DNA of 64,000 nt from Gammaproteobacteria bacterium (GTDB taxonomy: Bacteria; Pseudomonadota; Gammaproteobacteria; Pseudomonadales; Azotimanducaceae). The DNA lies in the NCBI GenBank assembly GCA_009846005.1, contig VXYL01000088.1, positions 1 to 64,000 on the forward strand, written 5' to 3'. Below, one piece after another: positions 17,170 through 27,134 of this stretch; the stretch's first letter is position 1; each line of letters starts with the position of its first letter. Position numbers and translations under genes: made by a program. Under the pieces are notes generated by a model. It saw only the letters and a list, made by a program, of their open reading frames with translations, did not search any database and was not told the origin of the DNA.

Positions 17170-17790
17170 ATGCGGGATCTGTTCGGCGAACCTGACGCAG
17201 GCGCCAACGGCATCGAGGTCGCCGGCGTCGACGAAGTCGGGCGCGGTCCGCTGGCGGGGCCGGTGGTGGCTGGCGCGGTGATCCTTGATCCCGCTCGAAG
17301 GATCAAGGGCCTCAAGGACTCCAAGGAACTCACGCCCCATCAACGCGAGGAACTGGCGGTCGCAATCCGCGACCGCGCCACGGCTTGGGCGCTTGGTCGC
17401 GCGGAGGTTGTCGAAATCGACCGCATCAACATCCTGCGAGCGACATTGGTCGCGATGCGGCGCGCCGTCGATGCGCTCGCCGCAGATGTTCGCGTCGCCT
17501 ACATCGACGGCAACATCGCGCCGTCGATCGACGGTTGCGCAACCGTGACCGTGATTGGTGGCGATGCCAAGGTACCGGCCATCAGCGCGGCGTCCATCAT
17601 CGCCAAAGTGGCGAGAGACGCGGAGATGGTTGCAGCCGCCGCGCACTTCCCGGGTTATGGGTTCGAGTGTCACAAGGGTTATGCAACGGCCGTGCATCTC
17701 GCGGCACTCAGGAAGCTAGGGCCGACGCCGCTGCACCGGCGGTCCTTTGCGCCCGTAGGCGAAGCGGGTGTGCAGCCAACCCTGTTCTAG
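17170..17790 (+). CDS. rnhB: Ribonuclease HII
   Basis: A 206-residue RNase HII that removes ribonucleotides and RNA primers from RNA/DNA hybrids. [20 protein letters not shown] holds the first two acidic metal ligands; [16 protein letters not shown] and [16 protein letters not shown] hold the later ones. ATG 17170 is preceded by GGAGGGG; in-frame ATG 17152 is possible but lacks a site. It lies between lpxB and dnaE as in E. coli. Confidence 0.95.
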   Translation: MRDLFGEPDAGANGIEVAGVDEVGRGPLAGPVVAGAVILDPARRIKGLKDSKELTPHQREELAVAIRDRATAWALGRAEVVEIDRINILRATLVAMRRAVDALAADVRVAYIDGNIAPSIDGCATVTVIGGDAKVPAISAASIIAKVARDAEMVAAAAHFPGYGFECHKGYATAVHLAALRKLGPTPLHRRSFAPVGEAGVQPTLF

Positions 17791-17819
17791 GCAGGGTAGG
17801 TCCGGAGACGGGCCACGAC

Positions 17820-17850
17820 CGTAGGGGACGGCTTGTCCCATCCCGATGGG
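17820..17850. repeat. Short TIR repeat element (copy 4)
   Basis: CGTAGGGGACGGCTTGTCCC followed by ATCCC, a slightly degenerate hairpin unit, 30 bases before the dnaE start. Unlike most copies it is not joined to a stop codon; the rnhB stop is 30 bases upstream. Confidence 0.65.
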
Positions 17851-17879
17851 CAAGGCGCGAAGTTGAGGAAGGCAGCGCA

Positions 17880-20800
17880 TTGAGCGAGGTCGAGGAAATC
17901 GAAACGCCCGAGGCGGCGCAGGCCGAGCGCAGCGATTCCGCGAGCGGCGACGACGCGGGTGCTACGCCGCATCCACGCTATCAGACCGGCGACGAAGTCG
18001 ACGTGGGGGAGTTCGTCCATCTCGGGGTACACAGTGAATTCTCGCTGTCCGACGGGCTGGTCAAGGTCAAGGACCTAGCCTCAAGGGTTGCCGAACTCGG
18101 CATGCCCGCGGTCGCCCTGACCGACCGCGGCAACCTGTTCGGCCTCGTGAAGTTCTACAAGGCCTGTCGGGAAGCGGGCGTGAAACCTATCGCCGGCGTG
18201 GAACTCGACTACGAGGACGGTGACGGCGGCGTCTGCCGGTGCCGTTTGCTCGTGGCGTCGAAGACGGGCTACGACAATCTGCTCGGCCTGGTGTCTACTG
18301 CGTACACGGCTTCGCCAGCCGATACGTCCTCCGTGGGACTGGGCGGTCGCCACCCCGTGGCGCACGGTCGGGTTGTACGCCCGGCGGTGCTCGCCGCCGC
18401 CGACGGGTTGGTCGTGCTGCTCGGGGCAGCGAGCGATGTCGGCGTCGCGATCGGTGCCGACGACGCCGCATCTGCCGAGCGGCGTCTCGCTGACTGGCAG
18501 AGGGCATTCGGGGATGGGGTCTATCTCGAAGTCGCCCGTACCGGACGGGAAGGCGAGGATCGGTTCGTTGCCGACGCCGTCGAATTGGCCGGGGCTGTGG
18601 GAGTGCCCGTCGTGGCCTGCAACGAGGTCCGGTTCCTGGCGCCGGATGACTTCGAGGCGCACGAAACCCGTGTTTGCATCCAGGAAGGCCGTGTTCTCAA
18701 CGATCCACGACGTGAACGCCACCACAGCGTCGAGCAGTACCTGCGCACGCCGACCGAGATGTACGAGTTGTTCCGAGACGTTCCGGAAGCCCTGGCGAAC
18801 ACGGTGGAACTCGCCAAGCGATGCAGCCTGGAGCTTGTCCTTGGCGAGCCTCGCTTGCCGGAGCCGCCGATCGGCACGGGCACGACATCGGAATCACTGC
18901 TCAGAGCGAGAGCCCGCGAAGGCCTTGAGAGGCATCTTGAGGACCTTGCCGGGTCGGCACACGAAACCGACCGGCGTCGCTACGAAGAACGTCTCGACTA
19001 CGAACTCGGGATCATCACCGAGATGGGGTTCGCGGGCTACTTCCTGATCGTGGAAGAGTTCGTGACTTGGGCGCGTGCCAATGCCGTGCCGGTGGGATGC
19101 CGGGGTTCCGGCACCGCGTCACTGGTCGCTTTCTGCCTCGGCATCACGGAACTTGATCCTCTCGAGTACGACCTTCTGTTCGAGCGTCTGTTGAATCCGG
19201 AGCGCGTATCGCTGCCGGATTTCGACATTGACGTGTGCATGGAACGCCGGGGCGAAGCGCTGGCCCACGTCGCCGACCTCTACGGGCACGACGCCGTCAG
19301 CCAGATTGCGACGTTCGGCACGATGGCCGCGCGGGCGGTGGTCCGCGACGTGGCGCGGGTTCAGGACAAGCCGTTCGGGCTCGCCGACCGCTTGTCGAAA
19401 ATGATCCCCGCCGAGGTTGGCATGACCCTGTCGAAGGCCGTCGATCAGGAGCAGGAACTTGCCGATTTCATCGCGCGCAACGACGACGCGCAGGAAATCA
19501 TGGACATGGCCTACAAGCTGGAAGGCACGGTACGAAACGTCGGCAAGCACGCAGGCGGCGTGGTGATTTCGCCGACAACGCTGACCGACTTCGTGCCGCT
19601 ATACGCCGATCATTCGGGCGGCACGGTGGTATCCCAGTTCGACCTCTACGATGTCGAGGAGGCCGGCCTCGTCAAGTTCGACTTCCTGGGCTTGCGGACA
19701 TTGACGATCATCGATTGGGCGATGGCGGCCATCAACACGGAACGGCACGAACGGGGCGAGGAAGCTCTCGACATCGAGACGATGCCGCTCAACGACGAAA
19801 AGACATTCGAGTTCATGAAGACCGCCCATACGACGGCGGTATTCCAGCTCGAATCGGCGGGAATGAAGGAGTTGGTGGCCAGGCTCAAACCTGACTCCAT
19901 CGAGGACATCATCGCCCTGGTCGCCCTGTTTCGTCCCGGGCCGCTGCAGTCGGGGGCGGTGGACGACTACGTGGAGCGCAAGCACGGCCGCAAGCCCGTC
20001 CGCTATCCGCATCCCCGCTTGGAGGGTGCCTTGTACAGCACATACGGGGTCATGCTGTACCAGGAACAGGTGATGACCATGGCCCAGCTCCTCGCCGGGT
20101 TCACCCTCGGCGAAGCGGACTTGCTGCGCCGCGCGATGGCCAAGAAGAAGCCCGAGGAAATGGCCGAGATGCGTGCCACGTTCCTTGCCGGGACGACGAA
20201 GGAAGGCGTCGATGCACGCATCGCCAACGACATCTTCGATCAGGTGGAGAAGTTCGCGGGGTACGCCTTCAACAAGGCGCATGCCGCCGGATACGCCCTG
20301 CTGGCCTTCCGCACGGCGTACCTCAAGGCGCACTACCCGGCGCATTTCATGGCGGCGGTTCTTTCGGCGGACATGGACAAGATCGAGAAGGTCGTGCCGC
20401 TCGTTGACGAGGTTCGACGCATGGAGCTCGAGGTGTTGTCGCCCGATGTGAATCGCAGCGGGTTTCGCTTCCGAGCCGCCGACGGGGGCATCCGCTATGG
20501 TCTGGGCGCAGTACGCGGCGTCGGTGCCGGCCCCGTGGAAACCCTCGTTCGGGAACGCACCCGCGCGGGTCCGTTCCGGGATCTCGACGACTTCTGTATG
20601 CGCGTGGATCCACGGCGTGTCAACAAGCGGCTCCTCGAGGCTCTCATCCGCGCCGGCGCCATGGACTGCTTCTCCGCGCCGGGCGAAACCATCGACTCGA
20701 CTCGAGCGCGGCTGCTCGACGAACTGCCCGACGCGGTGCAGGGCGCGGAGCAGTCGGCTCGGAACGCGGAACTGGCCATCGACGACATGTTCGGCGGCGT

Positions 20801-21491
20801 CCCGAAACCGTCGAAGATCACCAATGGGCGCACGGTCAGATCGCTGTCTAAGCACGACCGCCTGGAAGGCGAACGGGAGACGCTCGGACTGTTCCTGACC
20901 GGGCACCCCGTGGATGAGCACCTGGCGGAACTCCGTCGGTTCTGTCGCACGCCGATTGCTGCGCTTCGGCCCGCCGACACCAATCAGACCGCCGCTGGCG
21001 TAGTCGTGTCCAATCGCACCCGGCGGGGAAGGCGCGGCGCGATGGGGTTCGTGGAACTCGACGACAAGAGTGGCCGCATCGAAGCGAACCTGTTCGGCGA
21101 GGTCTACGACCGCTACCGCGCCAAGCTGGAGAAGCACGCCATCCTGGTGATCGAAGGCACGGTACAAAGCGACGAGTTCACCCAGGGTCACAAGCTGCGC
21201 GCGGAACGGGTGATGACCCTGGACGAAGCACGTAAGCGCCATGCCGGCAGGATCGTACTGAGTGTCGTCGGGCAAGCGATCAATACCGACACAGTCGCCG
21301 ACTTGAAGACGATCCTTGGCCGCCATCGCAACACAGAGGGCTGCTCGGTGGCGATTGACTATTCCGGGGCGAGTGCTTTGGGGTGCGTGGTCTTGGGGGA
21401 TGCTTGGCGAGTCGACGCCACGGACGCCCTGCTCGGGGAGTTGCGCGACGCCTTCGGCGACGACGCCGTCGCCTTGGGCTATGGTTCCTGA
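17880..21491 (+). CDS. dnaE: DNA polymerase III subunit alpha
   Basis: A 1203-residue replicative polymerase, about 40 longer than E. coli because of an acidic N-terminal tail. Order: PHP domain (HLGVHSEFSLSDGLVKVKDL), palm with GCRGSGTASLVAF and the catalytic pair in LPDFDIDVCMERR, fingers (AMAKKKPEEMAEMRATFLAG, FNKAHAAGYALLAF), helix-hairpin-helix, OB fold and C-terminal domain. TTG 17880 is chosen because GAGGAA lies nine bases before it. The 3' end overlaps tilS; accA, usual here in E. coli, is absent. Confidence 0.96.
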   Translation: MSEVEEIETPEAAQAERSDSASGDDAGATPHPRYQTGDEVDVGEFVHLGVHSEFSLSDGLVKVKDLASRVAELGMPAVALTDRGNLFGLVKFYKACREAGVKPIAGVELDYEDGDGGVCRCRLLVASKTGYDNLLGLVSTAYTASPADTSSVGLGGRHPVAHGRVVRPAVLAAADGLVVLLGAASDVGVAIGADDAASAERRLADWQRAFGDGVYLEVARTGREGEDRFVADAVELAGAVGVPVVACNEVRFLAPDDFEAHETRVCIQEGRVLNDPRRERHHSVEQYLRTPTEMYELFRDVPEALANTVELAKRCSLELVLGEPRLPEPPIGTGTTSESLLRARAREGLERHLEDLAGSAHETDRRRYEERLDYELGIITEMGFAGYFLIVEEFVTWARANAVPVGCRGSGTASLVAFCLGITELDPLEYDLLFERLLNPERVSLPDFDIDVCMERRGEALAHVADLYGHDAVSQIATFGTMAARAVVRDVARVQDKPFGLADRLSKMIPAEVGMTLSKAVDQEQELADFIARNDDAQEIMDMAYKLEGTVRNVGKHAGGVVISPTTLTDFVPLYADHSGGTVVSQFDLYDVEEAGLVKFDFLGLRTLTIIDWAMAAINTERHERGEEALDIETMPLNDEKTFEFMKTAHTTAVFQLESAGMKELVARLKPDSIEDIIALVALFRPGPLQSGAVDDYVERKHGRKPVRYPHPRLEGALYSTYGVMLYQEQVMTMAQLLAGFTLGEADLLRRAMAKKKPEEMAEMRATFLAGTTKEGVDARIANDIFDQVEKFAGYAFNKAHAAGYALLAFRTAYLKAHYPAHFMAAVLSADMDKIEKVVPLVDEVRRMELEVLSPDVNRSGFRFRAADGGIRYGLGAVRGVGAGPVETLVRERTRAGPFRDLDDFCMRVDPRRVNKRLLEALIRAGAMDCFSAPGETIDSTRARLLDELPDAVQGAEQSARNAELAIDDMFGGVPKPSKITNGRTVRSLSKHDRLEGERETLGLFLTGHPVDEHLAELRRFCRTPIAALRPADTNQTAAGVVVSNRTRRGRRGAMGFVELDDKSGRIEANLFGEVYDRYRAKLEKHAILVIEGTVQSDEFTQGHKLRAERVMTLDEARKRHAGRIVLSVVGQAINTDTVADLKTILGRHRNTEGCSVAIDYSGASALGCVVLGDAWRVDATDALLGELRDAFGDDAVALGYGS

Positions 21492-22731
21492 CGACTGCGT
21501 CGAGCGGGCTCTTCTTCAGACCCGAGTTCTAGACGCTTTCCTCGGTGGGAGAGGCCCCGCCGGATGTTTGTGGGTCGCGTTCAGCGGTGGCGTCGACTCC
21601 ACCGTGCTACTGCACGCCTTGCGCACGGTTCCTGGCACCGTGGCGATCCACATCAATCATGGTCTCGATCCCTCGGCATCGGATTGGGTCCAGCACTGCG
21701 CGACGGTGGCGCGGGAATTCGGCGTGCAGTTCGAGTCGCGATCCATCCGTGTGGACTCCCGTGGCAACCGTGAACAAGCGGCCCGCGCGGCGCGTTATGC
21801 GGTCTTCGGTGAACTGCTTGCCGCGGACGATCTGCTTGCGCTCGGGCATCACGCCGACGATCAGGCGGAAACCCGGGTATGGCAATTGCTCACGGGGCGT
21901 GAACCGGGCGGCATGCCCACCGAACGCCGGTTGGGAGCAGGCTGGTTGGTTCGACCGTTGATGGGCGTCCGCCGCGAGCAAGTCTACGACTATGCACGCC
22001 GGCACGGCCTTCGCTGGATCGAGGATCCCGCCAATTCCGATCTCGGCTTAGACCGCAATGCCATTCGACACGGCGTCTTGCGGCGACTCGAGGAACGCCA
22101 TCCCGGTGCCCTCATGCGCCTGTCGGCGCCGAGGCGCGCTGCGGTCGCGTGTCTGCGACCGTTGCCAGTTGGCGAGGCCAGCGATCGCGGAACCGAGGCG
22201 TGGCTCTTGGCAGCAGGTCTCCCAACGCCCTCAAGGACCATCGCCGAGATTCGGCGCCAGAGCCTCGCCGCCGAAGACCGCAATCCCCGTGTCCTCGTCG
22301 CTCCCGGGACGTGGGCTTGCCGCTACGGCGACGCTTGGCACATCGTGGCGGACCCGGGCGAGTCTACGCCAAAACCGATTGCCGTCGTGGTGGGCGACGA
22401 CGTCGAGATGCCCGATGGCATTTTGCACTGGCAGCCCGCGGCGCCGGGATTGCCCGTGGGTAGGTCGCTCTCGATTGGTCGACGTCGGGGCGGCGAACGC
22501 ATTCGACCCCTCGGGCGGGATTGCACTAAGGCCGTCAAAGCGCTGTTCCAGGAAGCGCATGTGCCGCCTTGGCGGCGTGCGGAGTGGCCGCTGCTCTACG
22601 ACGGGGAGGCACTCGTGGCCGTGCCAGGCCTGGCGCTCGCCGCCGAGGCGGTCGTCGCAAACGGCTGCGAACCGCTGTGGTCGCCCCGCCGAACGATCCG
22701 CAAGCCATTGAATACCTTGAAAACGCCGTAG
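21481..22731 (+). CDS. tilS: tRNA(Ile)-lysidine synthetase
   Basis: A 416-residue enzyme that modifies C34 of the CAU-anticodon tRNA-Ile to lysidine so that it reads AUA. The PP-loop SGGVDSTVLLHAL (from about residue 38) binds ATP; LALGHHADDQAET and the C-terminal substrate-binding domain (IRPLGRDCTKAVKALFQEAH) are typical. ATG 21481 overlaps the dnaE end by 11 bases, implying coupling. The TAG stop belongs to the following repeat element. Confidence 0.93.
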   Translation: MVPDDCVERALLQTRVLDAFLGGRGPAGCLWVAFSGGVDSTVLLHALRTVPGTVAIHINHGLDPSASDWVQHCATVAREFGVQFESRSIRVDSRGNREQAARAARYAVFGELLAADDLLALGHHADDQAETRVWQLLTGREPGGMPTERRLGAGWLVRPLMGVRREQVYDYARRHGLRWIEDPANSDLGLDRNAIRHGVLRRLEERHPGALMRLSAPRRAAVACLRPLPVGEASDRGTEAWLLAAGLPTPSRTIAEIRRQSLAAEDRNPRVLVAPGTWACRYGDAWHIVADPGESTPKPIAVVVGDDVEMPDGILHWQPAAPGLPVGRSLSIGRRRGGERIRPLGRDCTKAVKALFQEAHVPPWRRAEWPLLYDGEALVAVPGLALAAEAVVANGCEPLWSPRRTIRKPLNTLKTP

Positions 22732-22820
22732 GGGCGGGGCTATCGCGTCCTAGAGGGCGCGTCCCGCCCTGCGCCGGACGTTGTCGTTGCCCCGGGAACG
22801 GGACAAGCCCGTCCCCTACG
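22727..22820. repeat. Composite TIR repeat element (copy 5) between convergent genes
   Basis: A 94-base element with clear ends CGTAGGGGCGG and GTCCCCTACG. Internal blocks (CTATCGCGTCC, AGGGCGCG, GGGACAAGCCCGTCCCC) match the copy at 58444-58542 in order. It supplies the tilS stop and fills most of the tilS-prs convergent gap, where its hairpins could end transcription from both sides. Confidence 0.8.
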
Positions 22821-22842
22821 CGCTCCTCTATCGAGGTGTGGC

Positions 22843-23784
22843 TCAAGCGAACAACGCGCCGACGCTCTCGCCCGTGTGGATCCGCCGGATGGCCTCGGCC
22901 ATAAGCGGTGCCACCGACAGCACCGTCATCTTGTCGAGCCTTTTCTCCGGCGCGACGTCGACGGTATTGGTGACGGTCAGCGCCTCGATGGGCGAGTCGC
23001 GGAGGTTGTCGATGGCGTTGCCGACGAGTACGCCGTGGGTGGCGGCCGCCAACACCCGTCGTACCCCGGCTGCGTCCAACGTGCGCGCCGTCTCCACCAG
23101 CGTGCCGCCGGTGGAGATCTCGTCCTCGAACACGATGGCGTCCTTGTCGACGACATCGCCGACGACGTGTCCCTGGCGGACCTCGGTGTCGCTGACCCGG
23201 CGCTTGTCGATGATGGCGAGTGGCAGGTCCAGGCGTGTCGCGAACTTGCCGGCGCGCTTGGCGCCGCCGGCATCGGTGGCGACGATCACCGCGTTGGCCA
23301 TGTCGCAGGTATCGCGGATGTGGGCGGCGGCGAGGGGTATCGCGGTTAGGTGGTCCACGGGAATGTTGAAGAACCCATGCACCTGCTCGGCGTGCAGATC
23401 CATGGTCAACACGCGATGAGCGCCGGCGGTGCGCAGAAGATCGGCGATCAGCCGCCCGGCGATGGAGATGCGCGGTGCGTCCTTCTTGTCGGAGCGGGCA
23501 TAGGAGAAATAGGGAATCACGGCGGTGATGCGGCGCGCCGACGCGCTGCGCAGGGCATCGAGGGTGATGAGCAGTTCGAGTATCCGGTCGCTGGCCGGTT
23601 CGGTGAGGGCCTGGACCACGAAGGTGTCGCGCTCGCGCACGTTCTCGTCGATCTGCACCGACAGGTTGTCGTTGGAGAACCGCGAGATGGTCAGACTGCT
23701 GCGCTTGATGTCGAGGCACTGGCAGATCTCGTCGGTCAGGGCCGGGTTGGATCGTCCCGCGAAGATTCTCAGTTCGTCGTTCAT
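22843..23784 (-). CDS. prs: Ribose-phosphate pyrophosphokinase
   Basis: A 313-residue PRPP synthetase, making the activated ribose for nucleotides, His and Trp. ITAVIPYFSYARSDKKDAPR, LTMDLHAEQVHGFFNIPVDH and the PRPP-binding loop are present. That loop reads FEDEISTGGTL instead of the common VDDxxDTxGT, so two acidic positions differ, though ISTGGT occurs in other Prs proteins. It starts 10 bases after valS and is probably cotranscribed with it; pairing with valS is not standard. Confidence 0.92.
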   Translation of the reverse strand: MNDELRIFAGRSNPALTDEICQCLDIKRSSLTISRFSNDNLSVQIDENVRERDTFVVQALTEPASDRILELLITLDALRSASARRITAVIPYFSYARSDKKDAPRISIAGRLIADLLRTAGAHRVLTMDLHAEQVHGFFNIPVDHLTAIPLAAAHIRDTCDMANAVIVATDAGGAKRAGKFATRLDLPLAIIDKRRVSDTEVRQGHVVGDVVDKDAIVFEDEISTGGTLVETARTLDAAGVRRVLAAATHGVLVGNAIDNLRDSPIEALTVTNTVDVAPEKRLDKMTVLSVAPLMAEAIRRIHTGESVGALFA

Positions 23785-23794
23785 TCCACCACCT

Positions 23795-26608
23795 TTATTG
23801 CCCGTCGAGGCGAGACAGTTGATCCTTCAGCGCGCCGAGTTCGCCGAGCAGTCGGTCGTGCTTGTTGCGCTCCTTGGCGACCACCGCGGTTGGCGCCTTG
23901 GCGACGAAGTTCTCGTTGGCGAGTTTTCCCTCGACGCGCCTCAGATCCTTCTCGGCCGTATCGATCGCCTTGTTGAGACGTGCGCGTTCGGCATCGGCAT
24001 CGATCAGGTCAGCCATCGGCACCATCGCCTTCAGGGCCGTGCTTGACGGCTCGTCGGCATTGCCGCTGGCGATGACCTGTACGGCGACCGGTGGCGGCTT
24101 GGCGTTGTCGTCTAGCCAGCGCACGGCCTCGACCCGAGCCAAACGGCAGAGCAGCGACTCGCATTCGTCGAGCCGGCGCCGATCTTCCGCTCCGCCCGCC
24201 TGCAGCAGCAGATCGATCGTCCGGCGCGGCGGGACGTTCAACTCGCCGCGCACGTTGCGAACGGCAGTGACCACGGCCTTCAGCCACTCGACGGTGTCCT
24301 CGGCGTCCACATCCTTCGGTTGTTCATCGGCCCGGGGAAACGGTTGGTGCATGATCGTGTTGCCCGGCGAACCCAGCAACGGCGCGATGCGCAGCCAAAG
24401 GGTCTCGGTAATGAACGGTACGATGGGATGCGCCGCCCGCAGCAGGAGTTCGAGAACCTCGAGCAACGTCCTCTTCGCCGCTCTTGCCGCCTTGGGTTGG
24501 TTGGCAGCGTCGAACAGAACCGGTTTCGTCAACTCGACATACCAGTCGCAGTACTCGTGCCAGGCGAATTCGTAGACCGCGTTGGCGTATAGGTCGAATC
24601 GGTAGTTGGCGATGGACCGGTGGGCCGTGTCGATGAGGTGGCGCGACTTGGAACGAATCCATCGGTCGGCGGGTGTTTCTCTGACCGGCCCGTCGAGTTC
24701 GGCCGGATCCTCGACGTGTCCGAGTACGAACCGCGTGGCGTTCCAGAGCTTGTTGCAGAAGTTGCGGTACCCCTCGATGCGTTTCAGATCGAAGGCGAGA
24801 TCCCGGCCCTGGGATGCCATCGCGCAGAACGCAAAGCGAAGTGCATCCGTCCCGTAGGCCGGAATGCCATTCGGGTATTCTCGGCGGGTGCGTGCTTCGA
24901 TCGCCTCGGCCATTCGCGGCTGGGTCATGTTGGCCGTGCGTTTGGCGACGAGACCGTCGGTGGTGATGCCGTCGATGATGTCCATCGGGTCCAGGCCGTT
25001 GCCCCGGGTCTTGGACATCTTGGCCCCCTCGGCGTCGCGCACCATGCCGTGGATGTGGACCTTCTTAAACGGTACCTCGCCGGTGAACTTCAAGGTCATC
25101 ATGACCATTCGCGCGACCCAGAAGAAAATGATGTCGTAGCCGGTAACGAGCACGTCGGTGGGGTGGTAGGTCGCGAGTTCCGGCGTCCGCTCCGGCCAGC
25201 CGAGCGTACCGAACGTCCACAGCGCGGAGGAGAACCAGGTGTCGAGGACATCTCCGTCCTGTCTCAAGGGCACGTCGTCGCCGAGCCCGGCACGGCTCCG
25301 AGCTTCGGCTTCGGTCCGACCGACGTGGATGTTGCCCGACTCGTCGTACCAGGCGGGAATCTGGTGACCCCACCACTGTTGGCGGCTGATGCACCAGTCC
25401 TCGAGCTCGCGCATCCACGAGAAGTACATGTTCTCGTACTGCTTGGGCACGAACTCGACATCGCCGTCTTCCACCGCCTTGATCGCAGGCTCGGCGAGTG
25501 GCTTGATCTTGACAAACCACTGGTCCGTGAGCCAAGGCTCGATGATCGCCTCCGAGCGGTCGCCCCGGGGGATAGTCATGGAGTGTTCCTCAACCCGCGC
25601 CAGGAGGCCGGCTGATCGCATGTCGTCCACGACCCGTTGGCGTGCCTCGAACCGGTCGAGGCCGCGGTAGCTTGGCGGCGCGTTGTCGTTGATCGTGGCG
25701 TCGGCCTCGAAGATGTTGACCATCTCGAGGCCATGCCGGGTGCCGATTGCGTTGTCGTCGAAGTCGTGGGCCGGGGTGATCTTGACGCAGCCGGAGCCGA
25801 ACTCGGGGTCCACGTGGTCGTCCGCGATCACCGGAATGCGCCGCCCCGCGAGAGGGAGTAACACCGACTTGCCCACTAGGGATCGATAGCGTTCGTCGTC
25901 AGTGTGCACCGCAACCGCGGTGTCGCCGAGCATGGTCTCGGGACGGGTGGTGGCGACGACCAGGTGATCGAGCCCGTCCGACGTCCGGGCGCCGTCCGCC
26001 AACGGGTAGCGGAAGTGCCACAGGTGGCCCGCCTCCTCGTTGTTGTCCACCTCGAGATCGGAGATCGAGGTCATGAGAACCGGGTCCCAGTTGACCAGCC
26101 GCTTGCCCCGGTAGAGCAAGCCTTCATCGTAGAGCCGGACGAAGACTTCGATCACGGCCTTTGAGAACCCCTCGTCCATCGTGAAGCGCTCGCGGCTCCA
26201 GTCCACGGACGATCCCATCCGGCGAATCTGCCGGGAAATGTTGCCGCCGGTGGTCCGCTTCCAATCCCAGACCTTGTCGATGAATCCCTGGCGGCCGATA
26301 TCTTCGAGCTTGATGCCTTTCTCGAGCAGTTGGCGCTCGACGACCATTTGCGTCGCAATCTGCGCGTGATCGGTGCCGGTCTGCCACAACGCGCGTCGGC
26401 CGTTCATCCGGTGATAGCGCATGAGTGCGTCCATCAACGTGTGCTGGAAGGCATGACCGATATGCAACCGGTCGGTGATATTCGGCGGCGGGATGACGAT
26501 GCAATACGGTGCCCCGTTGCCACGGGGCGCGAAGTGCCCCTCACGTTCCCACGCCTCGTAGAGGCCGGCCTCGATCGTCGCGGGATCGAAGCTGCCTTTA
26601 ATGTCCAT
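23795..26608 (-). CDS. valS: Valyl-tRNA synthetase
   Basis: A 937-residue class I synthetase, the usual size. The HIGH motif lies in PPPNITDRLHIGHAFQHTLM and KMSKTRGN follows DAEGAKM; the editing (CP1) domain includes VVATTRPETMLGDTAVAVHT. The C-terminus is the anticodon domain plus the coiled-coil arm typical of ValRS (from about residue 870). It follows holC by 97 bases in the conserved pepA-holC-valS order. Confidence 0.97.
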   Translation of the reverse strand: MDIKGSFDPATIEAGLYEAWEREGHFAPRGNGAPYCIVIPPPNITDRLHIGHAFQHTLMDALMRYHRMNGRRALWQTGTDHAQIATQMVVERQLLEKGIKLEDIGRQGFIDKVWDWKRTTGGNISRQIRRMGSSVDWSRERFTMDEGFSKAVIEVFVRLYDEGLLYRGKRLVNWDPVLMTSISDLEVDNNEEAGHLWHFRYPLADGARTSDGLDHLVVATTRPETMLGDTAVAVHTDDERYRSLVGKSVLLPLAGRRIPVIADDHVDPEFGSGCVKITPAHDFDDNAIGTRHGLEMVNIFEADATINDNAPPSYRGLDRFEARQRVVDDMRSAGLLARVEEHSMTIPRGDRSEAIIEPWLTDQWFVKIKPLAEPAIKAVEDGDVEFVPKQYENMYFSWMRELEDWCISRQQWWGHQIPAWYDESGNIHVGRTEAEARSRAGLGDDVPLRQDGDVLDTWFSSALWTFGTLGWPERTPELATYHPTDVLVTGYDIIFFWVARMVMMTLKFTGEVPFKKVHIHGMVRDAEGAKMSKTRGNGLDPMDIIDGITTDGLVAKRTANMTQPRMAEAIEARTRREYPNGIPAYGTDALRFAFCAMASQGRDLAFDLKRIEGYRNFCNKLWNATRFVLGHVEDPAELDGPVRETPADRWIRSKSRHLIDTAHRSIANYRFDLYANAVYEFAWHEYCDWYVELTKPVLFDAANQPKAARAAKRTLLEVLELLLRAAHPIVPFITETLWLRIAPLLGSPGNTIMHQPFPRADEQPKDVDAEDTVEWLKAVVTAVRNVRGELNVPPRRTIDLLLQAGGAEDRRRLDECESLLCRLARVEAVRWLDDNAKPPPVAVQVIASGNADEPSSTALKAMVPMADLIDADAERARLNKAIDTAEKDLRRVEGKLANENFVAKAPTAVVAKERNKHDRLLGELGALKDQLSRLDGQ

Positions 26609-26705
26609 CGTGTTTGTTCACGTTGTTGTCCGCGGGCGGCGTGCCGACGCCACGTTACCGGCCGCCGTGGCAAGGCCGAAACCGATTGCGCACACGGGAA
26701 TGACG

Positions 26706-27128
26706 CTATTCCCAGTTGTCCAGTTCGTGGTGGAACAGCGGATAGCCGCCCTCTCGGTAGCGCCTGTATTGCTCCCTTCCCGTCGCGCGTTGGTTGGCGA
26801 GTACGATTTCCGAAACCCGTTCGAATCGATTGAAGAATCCGGGAATGTCGGCCCCGAGGTTGATCAGGACTTCGTCGTGGGTCGGTTCTTCGTCTTCGGT
26901 GCCGATGGTCACCGGTTCCGGCCCGGCATCGGCAAGCCGGGCGTGAGGCAGGAAGTGCTGCGTGGGGTACTCCCAGAGCAGACCGTCGAGGTCGTCTACG
27001 GCGCTGTCCGTCGTGCGGATATGCACGCGCTTGCCGCTCGTTGCGGCCCGGTGCGCGAGGCGGCAGGTGAACCGATGCCGGGCGATCTCGTCGACGTCCG
27101 GCAGGATGTAGAAGTCGATTCGCGTCAT
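26706..27128 (-). CDS. holC: DNA polymerase III subunit chi
   Basis: A 140-residue clamp-loader accessory subunit that links the psi subunit to SSB. RIDFYILPDVDEIARHRFTC, LLWEYPTQHFLPHA, VLINLGADIPGFFNRFERV and the terminal GGYPLFHHELDNWE match the chi family. It starts 6 bases after pepA and precedes valS, the conserved arrangement. Confidence 0.93.
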   Translation of the reverse strand: MTRIDFYILPDVDEIARHRFTCRLAHRAATSGKRVHIRTTDSAVDDLDGLLWEYPTQHFLPHARLADAGPEPVTIGTEDEEPTHDEVLINLGADIPGFFNRFERVSEIVLANQRATGREQYRRYREGGYPLFHHELDNWE

Positions 27129-27134
27129 GGAGTG

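Noticed and set aside
19599-21326. Long open frame (575 codons) antisense to dnaE
   Set aside because: High GC content leaves long shadow frames; the plus strand encodes a full, conserved DnaE here.
24620-25615. 331-codon frame antisense to valS
   Set aside because: valS is complete with HIGH and KMSKS motifs; the antisense product has no recognisable family.
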